Shown here in pieces: positions 45,125-53,853 of a stretch of 64,000 nt of DNA (positions within the stretch are counted from its first letter, which is position 1; every line of letters begins with the position of its first letter). Source of the DNA: JACCTH01 sp035253825 (GTDB taxonomy: Bacteria; Actinomycetota; Acidimicrobiia; Spongiisociales; ZC4RG35); contig DATFBM010000047.1 in assembly GCA_035253825.1 (NCBI GenBank), forward strand, positions 38,690 through 102,689, in the 5' to 3' direction. The notes beneath the pieces were generated by a model. The model was not told where the DNA came from. It ran no database searches and saw only the letters and a program-made list of their open reading frames with translations. Both the position numbers and the translations under genes were made by a program.

Positions 45125-45155
45125 GAGAGACGCCAGGCTAGGCCCGGCGTCTCTC
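45125..45155 (-). other. intercistronic hairpin before the permease gene
   Basis: A perfect 10-bp stem, GAGAGACGCC / GGCGTCTCTC, with an 11-nt loop fills most of the gap between the binding-protein stop and the permease ATG. The stem ends on the base next to the start codon, so it may both stabilise the binding-protein message and reduce permease translation. Confidence 0.7.
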
Positions 45156-45175
45156 GCGATGCATTAGCAGCGGGG

Positions 45176-46015
45176 TTAGGAGGTGGGCCACCAATTCCCG
45201 TTGATCTCCGCCAGAGTGCCGTCTTCCTCCATAGAGGTAAGGGCGGCATCAAAGGCTGCCACCAACTCCGAGCCGTTCGGGAAGATGAATCCCAACTCGT
45301 CGGAGGAGAGTGAGCCCTCGATCAGCTTCAACTGGTCGGCATTCTCACCGATGTAGCCCTGGCCGGCCGTGTCATCGATGATCACCGCGTCCGCGTCGCC
45401 ACTCAGCACGGCTTGGACCGCGAAGCCGAATTGCTCGAAACCCTGCACTCGATCTTCGCCAAAAGCTTCGACCGCGGTGTCAAAGTTGGTGGTACCGAGC
45501 TGGGTCGCGACCAAATAGTCGCCAGCCCCGAACTCGTCGACGCTGGCGAAGCGATCTTCGTCAGCGCGTACAAGCAACTTCTGTTCCACGCTGACATAGC
45601 CCTTCGAGAAGTCGACCTGCTCCTCACGCTCTTCGGTGATGGTGATTCCGTCCGCCGCCATGTCGTACTGGCCCTCGGAAACGGCAATGATCATCCCGTC
45701 CCATGCGACCTCGACAAACTCGGGGGTGCAGTTGATGCGGCTGCAGATCTCGTTCACCGCGTCGTAATCCCATCCGATGGCTTCACCAGTGGCATCGTCG
45801 ATGTAGTTGAAAGGTGGATAGGCGTTTTCAACCGCCACTGTGATGGTCTGGCCTCCTAGATCGGGGAGCTCGCCGACAGACGCCGCCGTGGTTCCCGCCC
45901 CGGCACCGGTCGTGTCGACTGGTCCAGCGGTAGTTCCACTGGTCCCGTCACCGCATGCGGCGACTACCAGGGCCAGAGCTAGTCCTACAAGCCAGAGCTT
46001 TCTGGCAGATTTCAT
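45176..46015 (-). CDS. amino-acid ABC transporter binding lipoprotein (second importer)
   Basis: The 279-residue protein has a lipobox signal (LALALVVAACGDG), a Thr/Gly linker and the SBP_bac_3 fold (ITVAVENAYPPFNYIDDATG, GWDYDAVNEICSRINC, AADGITITEEREEQVDFS, NGSELVAAFDAALTSM). It captures a polar amino acid and delivers it to the GlnP-type permease. Confidence 0.93.
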   Translation of the reverse strand: MKSARKLWLVGLALALVVAACGDGTSGTTAGPVDTTGAGAGTTAASVGELPDLGGQTITVAVENAYPPFNYIDDATGEAIGWDYDAVNEICSRINCTPEFVEVAWDGMIIAVSEGQYDMAADGITITEEREEQVDFSKGYVSVEQKLLVRADEDRFASVDEFGAGDYLVATQLGTTNFDTAVEAFGEDRVQGFEQFGFAVQAVLSGDADAVIIDDTAGQGYIGENADQLKLIEGSLSSDELGFIFPNGSELVAAFDAALTSMEEDGTLAEINGNWWPTS

Positions 46016-46099
46016 TAATTTCCTCCATTTTCAGGTTGAGGTTGCTCCCGATGGGCGCGGGGCCCAAGAGCAGCTGGGAAAAGGGTAATTGACCGGGAA

Positions 46100-47356
46100 T
46101 TAGACGTCGTCGGCTGCCAGCAAACGGCGGCGGCCAAAAGTCCAGGGACGACTGGGATCAGAAAGCAAAAGCTGAAATATCGATATATGGCCGCGTTCGA
46201 ATGCCTGTACCGAGCCCGCCATATAGAGCCGCCAGATTCGGTAGGTCCGCTCGCCTACCAGTTCCACGGCGGTCCTCGACTTGGCCTCGAGGTTGGCCAC
46301 CCAATGGCGCAACGTCAGGGCATAGGAAGCCCGCAGCGATTCGGCGTCCCGCAACTCGAACCCGGCCCGTTCGGAGGCGCCCGTCACGTACTCCACCGGC
46401 ACCAGCTGGGAATCGGGAAACACATAGGTGCTGATGAAGGTCGGGCGGCGAAGCGAGAGACCTCGCCGGCGGGTGACGATCCCGTGGTTCAGCAGCTGAC
46501 CGCCACGGGCGAGACGACGCAATAACACGCCGAAGTACTCGGGCAACCGGGCTCGGCCGACATGTTCGAACATTCCCACCGAGGCGATGGCGTCATAGGT
46601 TCCCTCGAGGGTGCGGTAGTCGCCATGAACGATGGTCACCAGGTCCCCCACCCCAGCCTCCTTGGCCCGGAGTTCGGCAACCGACGCCTGAGGCTCGCTC
46701 AAAGTGACGCCAGTGGCGTGAACCCCATACCGGGACGCGGCGTGGACCACAAGACCACCCCACCCACATCCGACATCGAGAAAGTTTTGCCCTTCTCTGA
46801 GCTCGAGCTTGCGACAGATGAGGTCGAGCTTGCGTTCCTGGGCAACCGCCAACGAGTCGCCGGGGTCGAGGAAATCGCCGCACGAGTAGACCATCAGCGG
46901 ATCGAGGAAGAGTTCGAAGAATTCGTTCCCGGTGTCGTAATGGAAGGTCACCGCCCTCTCATCGCGCCCCAAGCTGTGAATCCCGGCTTCCCCCATGGTG
47001 GGACGGAGCGGATGATTGCGGCGCAGCTCGGCGGGGAGCCGCCGCGCCAGCCCCATCAGCCTCGTCAGCGATATCCAGCGCCGGGAAGTGCTCTCGAGGC
47101 TCCCCAGGAATTCCATCAAGGCCACCATGTCGCCCTCGACGTCGACGTCGTCATAGAGATAGGCCTCGGCCGCGGTGAGGTTGTCCGGGGGTACCAGCAG
47201 CGCCCGCCAAGCACCGGGATGGTTGAGCACCAAAGTCGCCGCCGCGTCCTCGGGTCCGAACCGTTCGCCCGTCCAGAGTCGAAGAGCTGGTGGTGGGCCT
47301 GGGGACAGGTCGACCAACCGCTGGTAGATCAGGCGAGAAACCTCCGCCGCCTCCAT
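46100..47356 (-). CDS. cyclopropane-fatty-acyl-phospholipid synthase family methyltransferase
   Basis: The roughly 418-residue enzyme has an N-terminal lipid-binding region (ALRLWTGERFGPEDAAATLV) and a SAM domain with FLDVGCGWGGLVVHAASRYG. HYDTGNEFFELFLDP, VYSCGDFLDPGDSLAVAQE and VGMFEHVGRARLPEYF are typical of CFA synthases. It adds a methylene or methyl group to unsaturated acyl chains in the membrane. ATG codons at 47356 and 47419 are both possible; the former leaves room for the divergent promoter. Confidence 0.9.
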   Translation of the reverse strand: MEAAEVSRLIYQRLVDLSPGPPPALRLWTGERFGPEDAAATLVLNHPGAWRALLVPPDNLTAAEAYLYDDVDVEGDMVALMEFLGSLESTSRRWISLTRLMGLARRLPAELRRNHPLRPTMGEAGIHSLGRDERAVTFHYDTGNEFFELFLDPLMVYSCGDFLDPGDSLAVAQERKLDLICRKLELREGQNFLDVGCGWGGLVVHAASRYGVHATGVTLSEPQASVAELRAKEAGVGDLVTIVHGDYRTLEGTYDAIASVGMFEHVGRARLPEYFGVLLRRLARGGQLLNHGIVTRRRGLSLRRPTFISTYVFPDSQLVPVEYVTGASERAGFELRDAESLRASYALTLRHWVANLEAKSRTAVELVGERTYRIWRLYMAGSVQAFERGHISIFQLLLSDPSRPWTFGRRRLLAADDV

Positions 47357-47431
47357 GGCAGCAATGGTATCGACATTGGCAGACCCATCCAGCCGAAGCA
47401 CTAATAGATTCGGCGTCATGGAGGAACCGTC

Positions 47432-48454
47432 TTGATTGGCTCGACCGATCGCTACGAGCGAATGCCTCAGCGTCGTTGCGGTCGCAGCGGCGTGATGCTT
47501 CCGGTCGTCACCCTCGGCTTATGGCAGAACTTTGGCAGCGATCGGCCCTATGAGAGCTCCCGGGAGATGATCCTCCATGCTTTCGACGCCGGCATCTTCC
47601 ACTTTGATTTGGCCAACAACTACGGGCCTCCCTATGGGTACGCGGAAGAGGTCTTCGGGAGGGTTCTCGAGGAAGGTCTGGGGAAATATCGGGACGAGCT
47701 TTTGATATCCACCAAAGCCGGTTATGACATGTGGCCGGGCCCATTCGGAATCGGCGGCTCCCGCAAGTATTTGATCGCCAGCCTGGATCAGAGTCTCAGG
47801 CGTATGGGCCTCGATTACGTCGACATCTTCTATTCGCATCGCTATGACCCCGATACCCCGCTCGAGGAGACCATTGGTGCCCTCGCCGACGTGGTGCGAC
47901 AGGGGAAAGCGCTCTACGTAGGCGTCTCCTCCTACTCCGCACACAAGACCCGGGAAGCGGCGGGCCTGCTTCGAGAAATGGGAGTTCCTCTCCTCATCCA
48001 CCAGCCGTCGTACTCACTTTTCAATCGCTGGATCGAAGAAGACCTCCTCGACACCCTGGAGGATGAAGGGGTCGGATGCATCGCCTTCTCGGTCCTGGCT
48101 CAGGGTCTAGCCACCAGCCGTTATCTGGAAGAGCGGCCGGCCGATTCTCGGGCCCAGCTCGGGGGGAGCTTCGACCCGAGGTGGCTGACCGATGAGACGA
48201 TCGCCCGGATCAAGAACCTGGACGCTCTCGCGGAGGCGCGGGGACAGTCGCTGGCGCAGATGGCGATCGCCTGGGCCCTTCGCGACGGGCGCGTGACGTC
48301 TGCCTTGATTGGCGCGAGCAGCATCACCCAGCTCGACGACAACCTGGGTGCCATCCGCAACCTGGCCTTCACCAGAGCCGAGTTGAAGGAGATAGACCGT
48401 CACGCCGTCGATCTCGGCATTGACCTCTGGGAGGCGTCCCGCCGGGCCGGATAG
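47432..48454 (+). CDS. aldo/keto reductase (YghZ/GPR-like)
   Basis: The 340-residue protein is an AKR of the L-glyceraldehyde-3-phosphate reductase group: MPQRRCGRSGVMLPVVTLGL, FHFDLANNYGPPYGYAEEVF with the catalytic Tyr, STKAGYDMWPGPFG and ALRDGRVTSALIGASSITQL for NADPH binding. The TTG start at 47432 is supported because relatives carry a similar RYxxM lead before the first strand. Confidence 0.9.
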   Translation: MIGSTDRYERMPQRRCGRSGVMLPVVTLGLWQNFGSDRPYESSREMILHAFDAGIFHFDLANNYGPPYGYAEEVFGRVLEEGLGKYRDELLISTKAGYDMWPGPFGIGGSRKYLIASLDQSLRRMGLDYVDIFYSHRYDPDTPLEETIGALADVVRQGKALYVGVSSYSAHKTREAAGLLREMGVPLLIHQPSYSLFNRWIEEDLLDTLEDEGVGCIAFSVLAQGLATSRYLEERPADSRAQLGGSFDPRWLTDETIARIKNLDALAEARGQSLAQMAIAWALRDGRVTSALIGASSITQLDDNLGAIRNLAFTRAELKEIDRHAVDLGIDLWEASRRAG

Positions 48455-48504
48455 GGACTCCCGGTGTTTCGGGGGCGGCGCCCTCGGGTAGAAGTTGCGG
48501 CGGA

Positions 48505-49509
48505 ATGATCGACTCGCTCTCGCTCGTCGAGCGAGCTCGCCTCCGATACTCCTCCGACGAAGAGCCCGGTATTCGTCGCCGGAAGCGAGGCCAGGGCTTC
48601 TCCTATCGCCACGATTCGGGCCGCGAGGTCGGAAAGACGGCCCGGGCCCGTATCAAGTCGCTGGTCATACCGCCAGCGTGGACCGAAGTCTGGATCTGCG
48701 AAACCGTTGACGGACACATTCAGGCCACCGGCCGTGATGCCGCCGGTCGCAAGCAGTACGTGTACCACCCGGATTGGGAGCGCACCCGGGACGAGGCCAA
48801 GTTTGAACGGCTGAAGCCTTTCGGCATGGCGTTGCCGCAACTACGCAAGCAGGTGGAATCCGACCTCGGCCTCAGAGGGCTCCCCCATAAGAAGGTGCTG
48901 GCGCTGGCCGTGGCAGTGCTCGACCAGAGCCTGATCCGGGTGGGGAACAAGCGATACGAGGCCGAAAATGGCTCGTTCGGGCTTACCACCCTCGAAGGTC
49001 AGCATGCCGAGGTGGACGGCGACACGATCACGCTGTCATTCGAGTCGAAAGGAGGAATCGAGCAAGAAGTGGCGCTCAAGAGCCCGCGCCTCGCCACCTT
49101 GGTCGCCAAGTGCCAGGAATTGTCGGGACAAAAGCTCTTCTCCTACTCCGAAAATGGCAGTCCAGTCAATGTCACCTCGGACGAGATCAACGATTACCTG
49201 CGAACAACCAGCGGCGAGGACTACACCGCCAAGGACTTTCGAACTTGGGGGGCTTCGGCTCTCGCCGCCAACTATCTCGGGGAGGTCGGAGCCCCCGGCG
49301 GTGATTCAGATGAAAGGGTGATCCTCGAAGCGGTCGATGCCGCAGCTGAGGCCCTTGGCAACACCCGCTCCGTTTGCCGGGCCTCATACATACATCCCGA
49401 GATCCCGGACGCGTTCAGTTCGGGGAAACTTCTTGAGGCCTGGCGAGGCACTCGCGGCAGCCGCATCATGTCGCGGGCCGAGCGGACCCTCCTTCGCGTT
49501 CTTCCTTAG
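48505..49509 (+). CDS. DNA topoisomerase IB (poxvirus type)
   Basis: The 334-residue enzyme has the bacterial TopIB layout. The N-terminal domain includes GFSYRHDSGREV and QATGRDAAGRKQYVYHPDWE. The catalytic domain includes LIRVGNKRYEAENGSFGLTT, KDFRTWGASALAA and the nucleophile Tyr295 in CRASYIHP. It relaxes supercoils by nicking one strand through a 3'-phosphotyrosine. Its 3' end overlaps the convergent small gene by 44 nt. Confidence 0.95.
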   Translation: MIDSLSLVERARLRYSSDEEPGIRRRKRGQGFSYRHDSGREVGKTARARIKSLVIPPAWTEVWICETVDGHIQATGRDAAGRKQYVYHPDWERTRDEAKFERLKPFGMALPQLRKQVESDLGLRGLPHKKVLALAVAVLDQSLIRVGNKRYEAENGSFGLTTLEGQHAEVDGDTITLSFESKGGIEQEVALKSPRLATLVAKCQELSGQKLFSYSENGSPVNVTSDEINDYLRTTSGEDYTAKDFRTWGASALAANYLGEVGAPGGDSDERVILEAVDAAAEALGNTRSVCRASYIHPEIPDAFSSGKLLEAWRGTRGSRIMSRAERTLLRVLP

Positions 49510-49651
49510 GCCGGTCTCGCTTGCGGGGCCGGCGGCCCAGAGTCCAAGGCGGGGGATCGGAGGCGGGAAAAGACTCCTTCGAGGCCTCTTCGACCGGATC
49601 CAAATCCGGAGCCGGTCTCCGCTTGGGAGGAGTCTTTTTCGCGACGCTCAT
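49466..49651 (-). CDS. small protein with ESFPASDPPxW motif
   Basis: The 61-residue basic protein carries LDPVEEASKESFPASDPPPW near residues 17-36. The ESFPASDPPxW signature is found, from memory, in many short bacterial proteins of unknown function. The remainder is Lys/Arg/Pro-rich and probably disordered. The ATG at 49651 (MSVAKKTPPKRR) is a better start than one nine codons upstream. Confidence 0.7.
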   Translation of the reverse strand: MSVAKKTPPKRRPAPDLDPVEEASKESFPASDPPPWTLGRRPRKRDRPKEEREGGSARPAT

Positions 49652-49753
49652 CGCTTCATCGTTACCCAGTGATAGCACCTTCTACCGGCTCGGTTTGATT
49701 CGCCTGGATTTTGGGTAGTTCGGGCGCAGGCATTTCCCAAGAGGAGGATCGCA

Positions 49754-50377
49754 ATGAAAGACGCCCAGATCGAAGAATTGCTCTATCAGGCACTGGAGAC
49801 GGAACTAGGGGGAGTAAAGGTTTATCAAACCGCGATTCGTTGTGCGGTGAACGACGATTTGAAAGAAGAGTGGCAAAAGTACCTCGACGAAACCGAGAAC
49901 CACGTTCGCATCGTCACCGGCGTCTTCGATGAGCTCGGAATGAACACTGAGACCGAGACCCCCGGACGGGAGATCGTGCGTGCCAAAGGAGCAGCTCTTG
50001 TCGAGTCGATGGAGATGGCTTTGGCTTCCGGAGACATGGCAGCTGCCCAATTAGTGGCCGCCGAGGCCGTGGTCGATGCGGAAACCAAAGACCATGCCAA
50101 CTGGGAACTGATCGGTGAGATCGCCAAGGAAGACAAGGGGACCCGGGCAAAGGTGCTGATGGCCGCCTACGAAGAGGTGGAAGAGGAAGAGGACCACCAC
50201 CTCTATCACACTATGGGCTGGGCCCGAGAGCTCTGGTTCGAGTCACTGGGGATGATGGCGGTACTGCCTCCCCCTGAGGAGCAGAAGCAGGTCAAGACCG
50301 CGATCGGAGCCGATCGAGCCAAGCAGGCTCGGAGTGACATGAAGAAGGGACGAACGAAGGCTAAAGCCTCGTCCTGA
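49754..50377 (+). CDS. ferritin-like four-helix protein of unknown function
   Basis: The 207-residue acidic protein is almost entirely helical. Glu/His groups in ALETELGGVKVYQTAI, YLDETENHVRIV and EEVEEEEDHHLYHTMGW suggest a ferritin-like bundle able to bind two metals. The C-terminal tail is Lys-rich. AGAGGAGG precedes the ATG at 49754. A role in iron storage or oxidative protection is only inferred. Confidence 0.7.
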   Translation: MKDAQIEELLYQALETELGGVKVYQTAIRCAVNDDLKEEWQKYLDETENHVRIVTGVFDELGMNTETETPGREIVRAKGAALVESMEMALASGDMAAAQLVAAEAVVDAETKDHANWELIGEIAKEDKGTRAKVLMAAYEEVEEEEDHHLYHTMGWARELWFESLGMMAVLPPPEEQKQVKTAIGADRAKQARSDMKKGRTKAKASS

Positions 50378-51761
50378 GCGCTTCCAAGCTCCAAGTATTG
50401 ACCACCGACTCAGGCCTGACTCCCGCTCGCTGAAGCAGAACACAAGCGTTCTCGACGTTCGCGAACTCACCAGGTCGATGGGAGTCGCTGTCGGCCACGA
50501 ACTCGATTCCGTGCCCGATGGCGCTCTCGATCAGCTCGGCGGATAGGTCGAGCCGATCGAGATGACCGTTGACTTCGAGAATGGTTCCCTGATCGGCAGC
50601 AGCCGTGAACACTGCCGCGAGATCGACGTTGATAGGCGGCCTGATCCCGATACGACGACCGGTGAGATGGGCGATGATGTCGATCTCGGGATTGGCGATC
50701 GCTGCGAGGACTCGGGCAGTCTGCTCGTCCCGTTCCAGACCCAAGAACGAGTGAATCCCTGCCACGGTGTAATCGAGCCACGAGAGGCGTTCGTGGTCGA
50801 AGTCAACCGACCCATCGCGAGCGATATTGAGCTCGGCTCCGTGGAGGACCGAGATTTCGGGGTGCTCCTCCCGAACCCGATCGATCTCGGCTCGCTGGGC
50901 GTGTAGGCGCTCGATGTCAAGGCCACCGAAGCGAAGACCGACGGCGTGATCTGTTATCCCGATGTACTCATAACCGCGGGACGCAGCGACGGCGACGACC
51001 TGGCGCAGCGATTGACGACCGTCGGGCGACCAGTCGGAATGGACATGAAGATCGCCGCGCAGCTCCTTGGACTGGACGAGGCCAGCGGGCACCTGGGGAG
51101 ATTCATTCGTGATCCTCACCGGGATCGGCAGGCCGGCCACGGCGGCTGATGAGGTCAGAAATTCGCTCACGCCGTTCGCACCGCTCACCGCGAGTTCGAT
51201 CTCTTCGATCCACTCGTCGAGGCGGGCGATGGCACCGGTAACGCTCACCCGCGAGCCGGGGACGTGCTCTTCGATGTGCGATACCAGCTGATGGGCGAAG
51301 CCGACGGCAAGGTAGATCGGCACGCCTTCGCGCTGTTCATCGATGGTCCGCAGCCAGTAGGCGGCCGTCTGCGGACCCACTCCGGGAAGTGCCTGTGCGG
51401 CCCCCTCATCGATCGCCCGTCGCAGATCGGCGATGCTCTCGACCTCCAGATCGGCCTTAAGGGCATGGAGGCGTTTGGGCGTCATTCGCGGCAACCGGGA
51501 AAGTTCCCATGCCTGATGAGGGAGTCGCTGTTCGCGGGCAGTGACGGCTCCGAGGTCGCCGTTGGCGCGGAACTCGCCGATCAACCCGGCGATGGCAGCC
51601 CCGATTCCGGGGATCGCCAACATCTCTTCGGGCGACTCCCGGAGTTCAGGACTGAGATGATCGAGTGACCAAACCCCCCGCCGATAAGCCCGGGCCCGAA
51701 ATGACCGCCCGCGGGTATTGGCTTGTTCGAGATCGGCCAGCCGCCAGAGCTGGACGGCCAA
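50361..51761 (-). CDS. PolX-like protein with HhH and PHP domains, degenerate polymerase site
   Basis: The 466-residue protein follows the order of bacterial DNA polymerase X. First comes an N-terminal helix-hairpin-helix domain (FRARAYRRGVWSLDHL, PGIGAAIAGLI, LPGVGPQTAAYWL). A palm-like region follows, then a C-terminal PHP domain with metal motifs GDLHVHSDWSPDG, ITDHAVGL, HGAELNI and DSDSHRP. In the palm the usual GSxRR and DxD are replaced by TGAIARLDEW and EEIELAV, so polymerase activity is unlikely while PHP nuclease activity remains plausible. The TTG start at 51761 is approximate. Confidence 0.85.
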   Translation of the reverse strand: MAVQLWRLADLEQANTRGRSFRARAYRRGVWSLDHLSPELRESPEEMLAIPGIGAAIAGLIGEFRANGDLGAVTAREQRLPHQAWELSRLPRMTPKRLHALKADLEVESIADLRRAIDEGAAQALPGVGPQTAAYWLRTIDEQREGVPIYLAVGFAHQLVSHIEEHVPGSRVSVTGAIARLDEWIEEIELAVSGANGVSEFLTSSAAVAGLPIPVRITNESPQVPAGLVQSKELRGDLHVHSDWSPDGRQSLRQVVAVAASRGYEYIGITDHAVGLRFGGLDIERLHAQRAEIDRVREEHPEISVLHGAELNIARDGSVDFDHERLSWLDYTVAGIHSFLGLERDEQTARVLAAIANPEIDIIAHLTGRRIGIRPPINVDLAAVFTAAADQGTILEVNGHLDRLDLSAELIESAIGHGIEFVADSDSHRPGEFANVENACVLLQRAGVRPESVVNTWSLEALRTRL

Positions 51762-51781
51762 TCTTTGTCTGGGGCTTTGGA

Positions 51782-52015
51782 TCAGCTCTTCTTAGCCGTC
51801 GCTCTTCCGCCCTTGCGACCGGCCGCCTTCTTCTGCTCGGTCGTTCCCCCTTGCTTCGAGGAGCTTCTGGCGGACCCTTGATGGGAACGCTCGCCTCCCC
51901 GCTTGGAAGCGCCTGGCGAGTTGGCAATCCTCGCCGCCCGCTCTTTTGACATCCCCTTTTCCTTGAGCGCCTCGTACTGATCTTCGTTCTTGACGCTGGG
52001 CCGCTTGTCAGGCAT
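51782..52015 (-). CDS. small basic protein, NEDQYEALKEKG-type
   Basis: The 77-residue protein begins MPDKRPSVKNEDQYEALKEK, continues MSKERAARIANSPGASKRGG and ends in a Lys/Gly/Ser-rich tail. Short proteins of this kind (NEDQYEALxxKGxSKxxAARIAN) are widespread, with unknown function; the tail suggests nucleic-acid binding. AAGGAGGT directly upstream selects the ATG at 52015 over the in-frame GTG two codons earlier. Confidence 0.8.
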   Translation of the reverse strand: MPDKRPSVKNEDQYEALKEKGMSKERAARIANSPGASKRGGERSHQGSARSSSKQGGTTEQKKAAGRKGGRATAKKS

Positions 52016-52069
52016 GGCCACCTCCTTCAGCTTCTCGGATACCCCCGGCTCTCTAGGGGCAAACGCGGA

Positions 52070-53152
52070 TCAGGAGGAGTGAGAGGAAGGGGTGGTTATC
52101 GGGACGTTGATTGAGAAGATCGAACCCTCCCCGAGGGAACTCCTCACCTCCACGGTGCCGCCGTGCGACTCAGCCACGTGGCGAACGATCGCCAGGCCGA
52201 GGCCGGTGCCGCCGGTGGCCCGAGAACGGGCCGAGTCCACCCGGTAGAACCTTTCGAAGATCCGCCCCACTTCGCGGCTGGCGATGCCATCGCCGTTATC
52301 GATGACGTGGAGGCTCACCCTTCCGGGAGAACGTTCGATTACGACCTTCACCTCGCCCCCGGCCGGGGTATGACGGAGGGCGTTGTCGATCAGATTCCGC
52401 ACCGCCAGGCCCAAGTCGGAGTGGGAGCCGCGGACAACCACCGGTGACAGTTCCGCCAACAGCTTGATTTCTCCTTGACGGGCCCGCGCGCTGAAGCTCT
52501 CCACCGCTTCTCGGGCGAGCAGATCGAGGGCCACCTCCTCGTCTGCGCCCGGCTTCGACTCGAGTCGAGAGAGGTCGAGAAGGTCGGCAACCAGACTGGC
52601 GAGCTGGCGCGCCGATTGCTCTACCTGCCTGGCGAAGTGTGCTGCCCGGGCGGGATCGCGAGCTAGAGCTAGCTGCAACGTCTCCGCCGACGCCACCATC
52701 GACGCCACGGGCGTCTTCAGCTCATGAGAAGCGGCAGCTACGAAGTCGCGCCGGACCGCTTCGAGGCGTCGAGCTTCGGTGACATCAACCACGACCACGA
52801 GCACCCTGCCGCCAGCCTCAATGGGGGTGGCAACTGCCGTCAGCAGCCGGTGGGGGCGGTCGAGTTCGAGAGTGCCCTCCAGCGGATCGCCGCCTGCACG
52901 CGCCTGACGGACCAATATCTGCAGCGGATGGGGTGACAGCTGGCCGAGAGAAGAACCGGGACGGATGAGGGCGGCTGCGGCAGGATTGAAGTAGGCAATC
53001 GAGTCGTCGGCATCGATGACGATGATTCCTTGACGAACAGTGGCGAGGACCTGGCCTAGCAACGAAGCCTGGGCTCCGCCTTCCTCAGTGCGACGATCGA
53101 GTTCCGCTCTCAGCTCTGCGATCTCTTGCTCGAGGCGCTTGACCTTGCGCAT
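52070..53152 (-). CDS. senX3: phosphate-type sensor histidine kinase (SenX3/PhoR-like)
   Basis: The 360-residue kinase has a leading coiled coil, a PAS domain (QVLATVRQGIIVIDADDSIA), the HisKA box with the phosphorylated His in AAASHELKTPVASM and the ATPase N, G1 and G2 boxes (NLIDNALRHTPAGG, DNGDGIA, GGTGLGLAIVRHV). No TM helix is visible, so it may be soluble or associate with the Pst complex. It lies 2 bp after the response regulator gene in the pst-pho cluster. Confidence 0.88.
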   Translation of the reverse strand: MRKVKRLEQEIAELRAELDRRTEEGGAQASLLGQVLATVRQGIIVIDADDSIAYFNPAAAALIRPGSSLGQLSPHPLQILVRQARAGGDPLEGTLELDRPHRLLTAVATPIEAGGRVLVVVVDVTEARRLEAVRRDFVAAASHELKTPVASMVASAETLQLALARDPARAAHFARQVEQSARQLASLVADLLDLSRLESKPGADEEVALDLLAREAVESFSARARQGEIKLLAELSPVVVRGSHSDLGLAVRNLIDNALRHTPAGGEVKVVIERSPGRVSLHVIDNGDGIASREVGRIFERFYRVDSARSRATGGTGLGLAIVRHVAESHGGTVEVRSSLGEGSIFSINVPITTPSSHSS

Positions 53153-53154
53153 GC

Positions 53155-53853
53155 CTACTCGGCGACGAACTTATAGCCGAGGCCGCGCACCGTCAGGATG
53201 TGCCGGGGACGCTCCGGCTCCGGTTCGAGTTTCTGGCGCAGTCGTTTGATGTGAACGTCGAGGGTTTTGGTGGTACCGAAATGGTCGGGACCCCACACCT
53301 CGTCGATCAGGGTTTCCCTGGTGGCGAGTCGTCCCCGGCGGCGCATCAGCGATTCGAGCAGGTCGAACTCTTTTGGCCGCAGATCCACGATCGAGCCGCC
53401 CACTCGGACCTCGTGAGCATCGACATCGAGTTCGATAGGTCCTCCTCGCAACACCTCAGCCGTGTTCCCACTGCGACGGGCGGAGCGCCGCACCTGCGCC
53501 CGCACCCGGGCGACCAACTCCCGGACCGAGAAGGGCTTGGTCAGATAATCGTCGGCTCCCAGTTCGAGACCCGCCACCTTGTCCGCCTCAGCGTCCCGGG
53601 CAGTAAGCATGATGATCGGAACGTCGGATTCAAGGCGAATTTGACGACATACGTCGAGACCCGACATTCCCGGCAACATCACATCGAGCACAACCACCGA
53701 GGGATGCACACGACGAGCAGCCTCAAGCCCCGTCCGGCCGGTTGTGGCGGACTCGAATAAAAAGCCCTCCAGCTCGAAGGCATACCTCAGCGCATCGGTT
53801 ATCGCTGATTCATCCTCGACCAGCAAGACCGTTGGAGATGCCTCAGCCATCAT
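53155..53853 (-). CDS. regX3: OmpR-family response regulator (RegX3/PhoP-like)
   Basis: The roughly 232-residue protein has a receiver domain with the phospho-acceptor Asp in VVVLDVMLPGMSG and Lys in YLTKPFSVREL, then a winged helix (LRPKEFDLLESLMRRRGRLA, TLDVHIKRLRQKL, VRGLGYKF). It presumably binds the GTTCACC repeats before pstS. ATG codons at 53850 and 53853 are both inside the end of phoU; an upstream extension is rejected. Confidence 0.92.
   Translation of the reverse strand: MMAEASPTVLLVEDESAITDALRYAFELEGFLFESATTGRTGLEAARRVHPSVVVLDVMLPGMSGLDVCRQIRLESDVPIIMLTARDAEADKVAGLELGADDYLTKPFSVRELVARVRAQVRRSARRSGNTAEVLRGGPIELDVDAHEVRVGGSIVDLRPKEFDLLESLMRRRGRLATRETLIDEVWGPDHFGTTKTLDVHIKRLRQKLEPEPERPRHILTVRGLGYKFVAE

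Noticed and set aside
46562..47404. A 280-codon plus-strand frame opposite the CFA synthase gene.
   Set aside because: The minus-strand frame has clear methyltransferase motifs; the plus-strand product has none.
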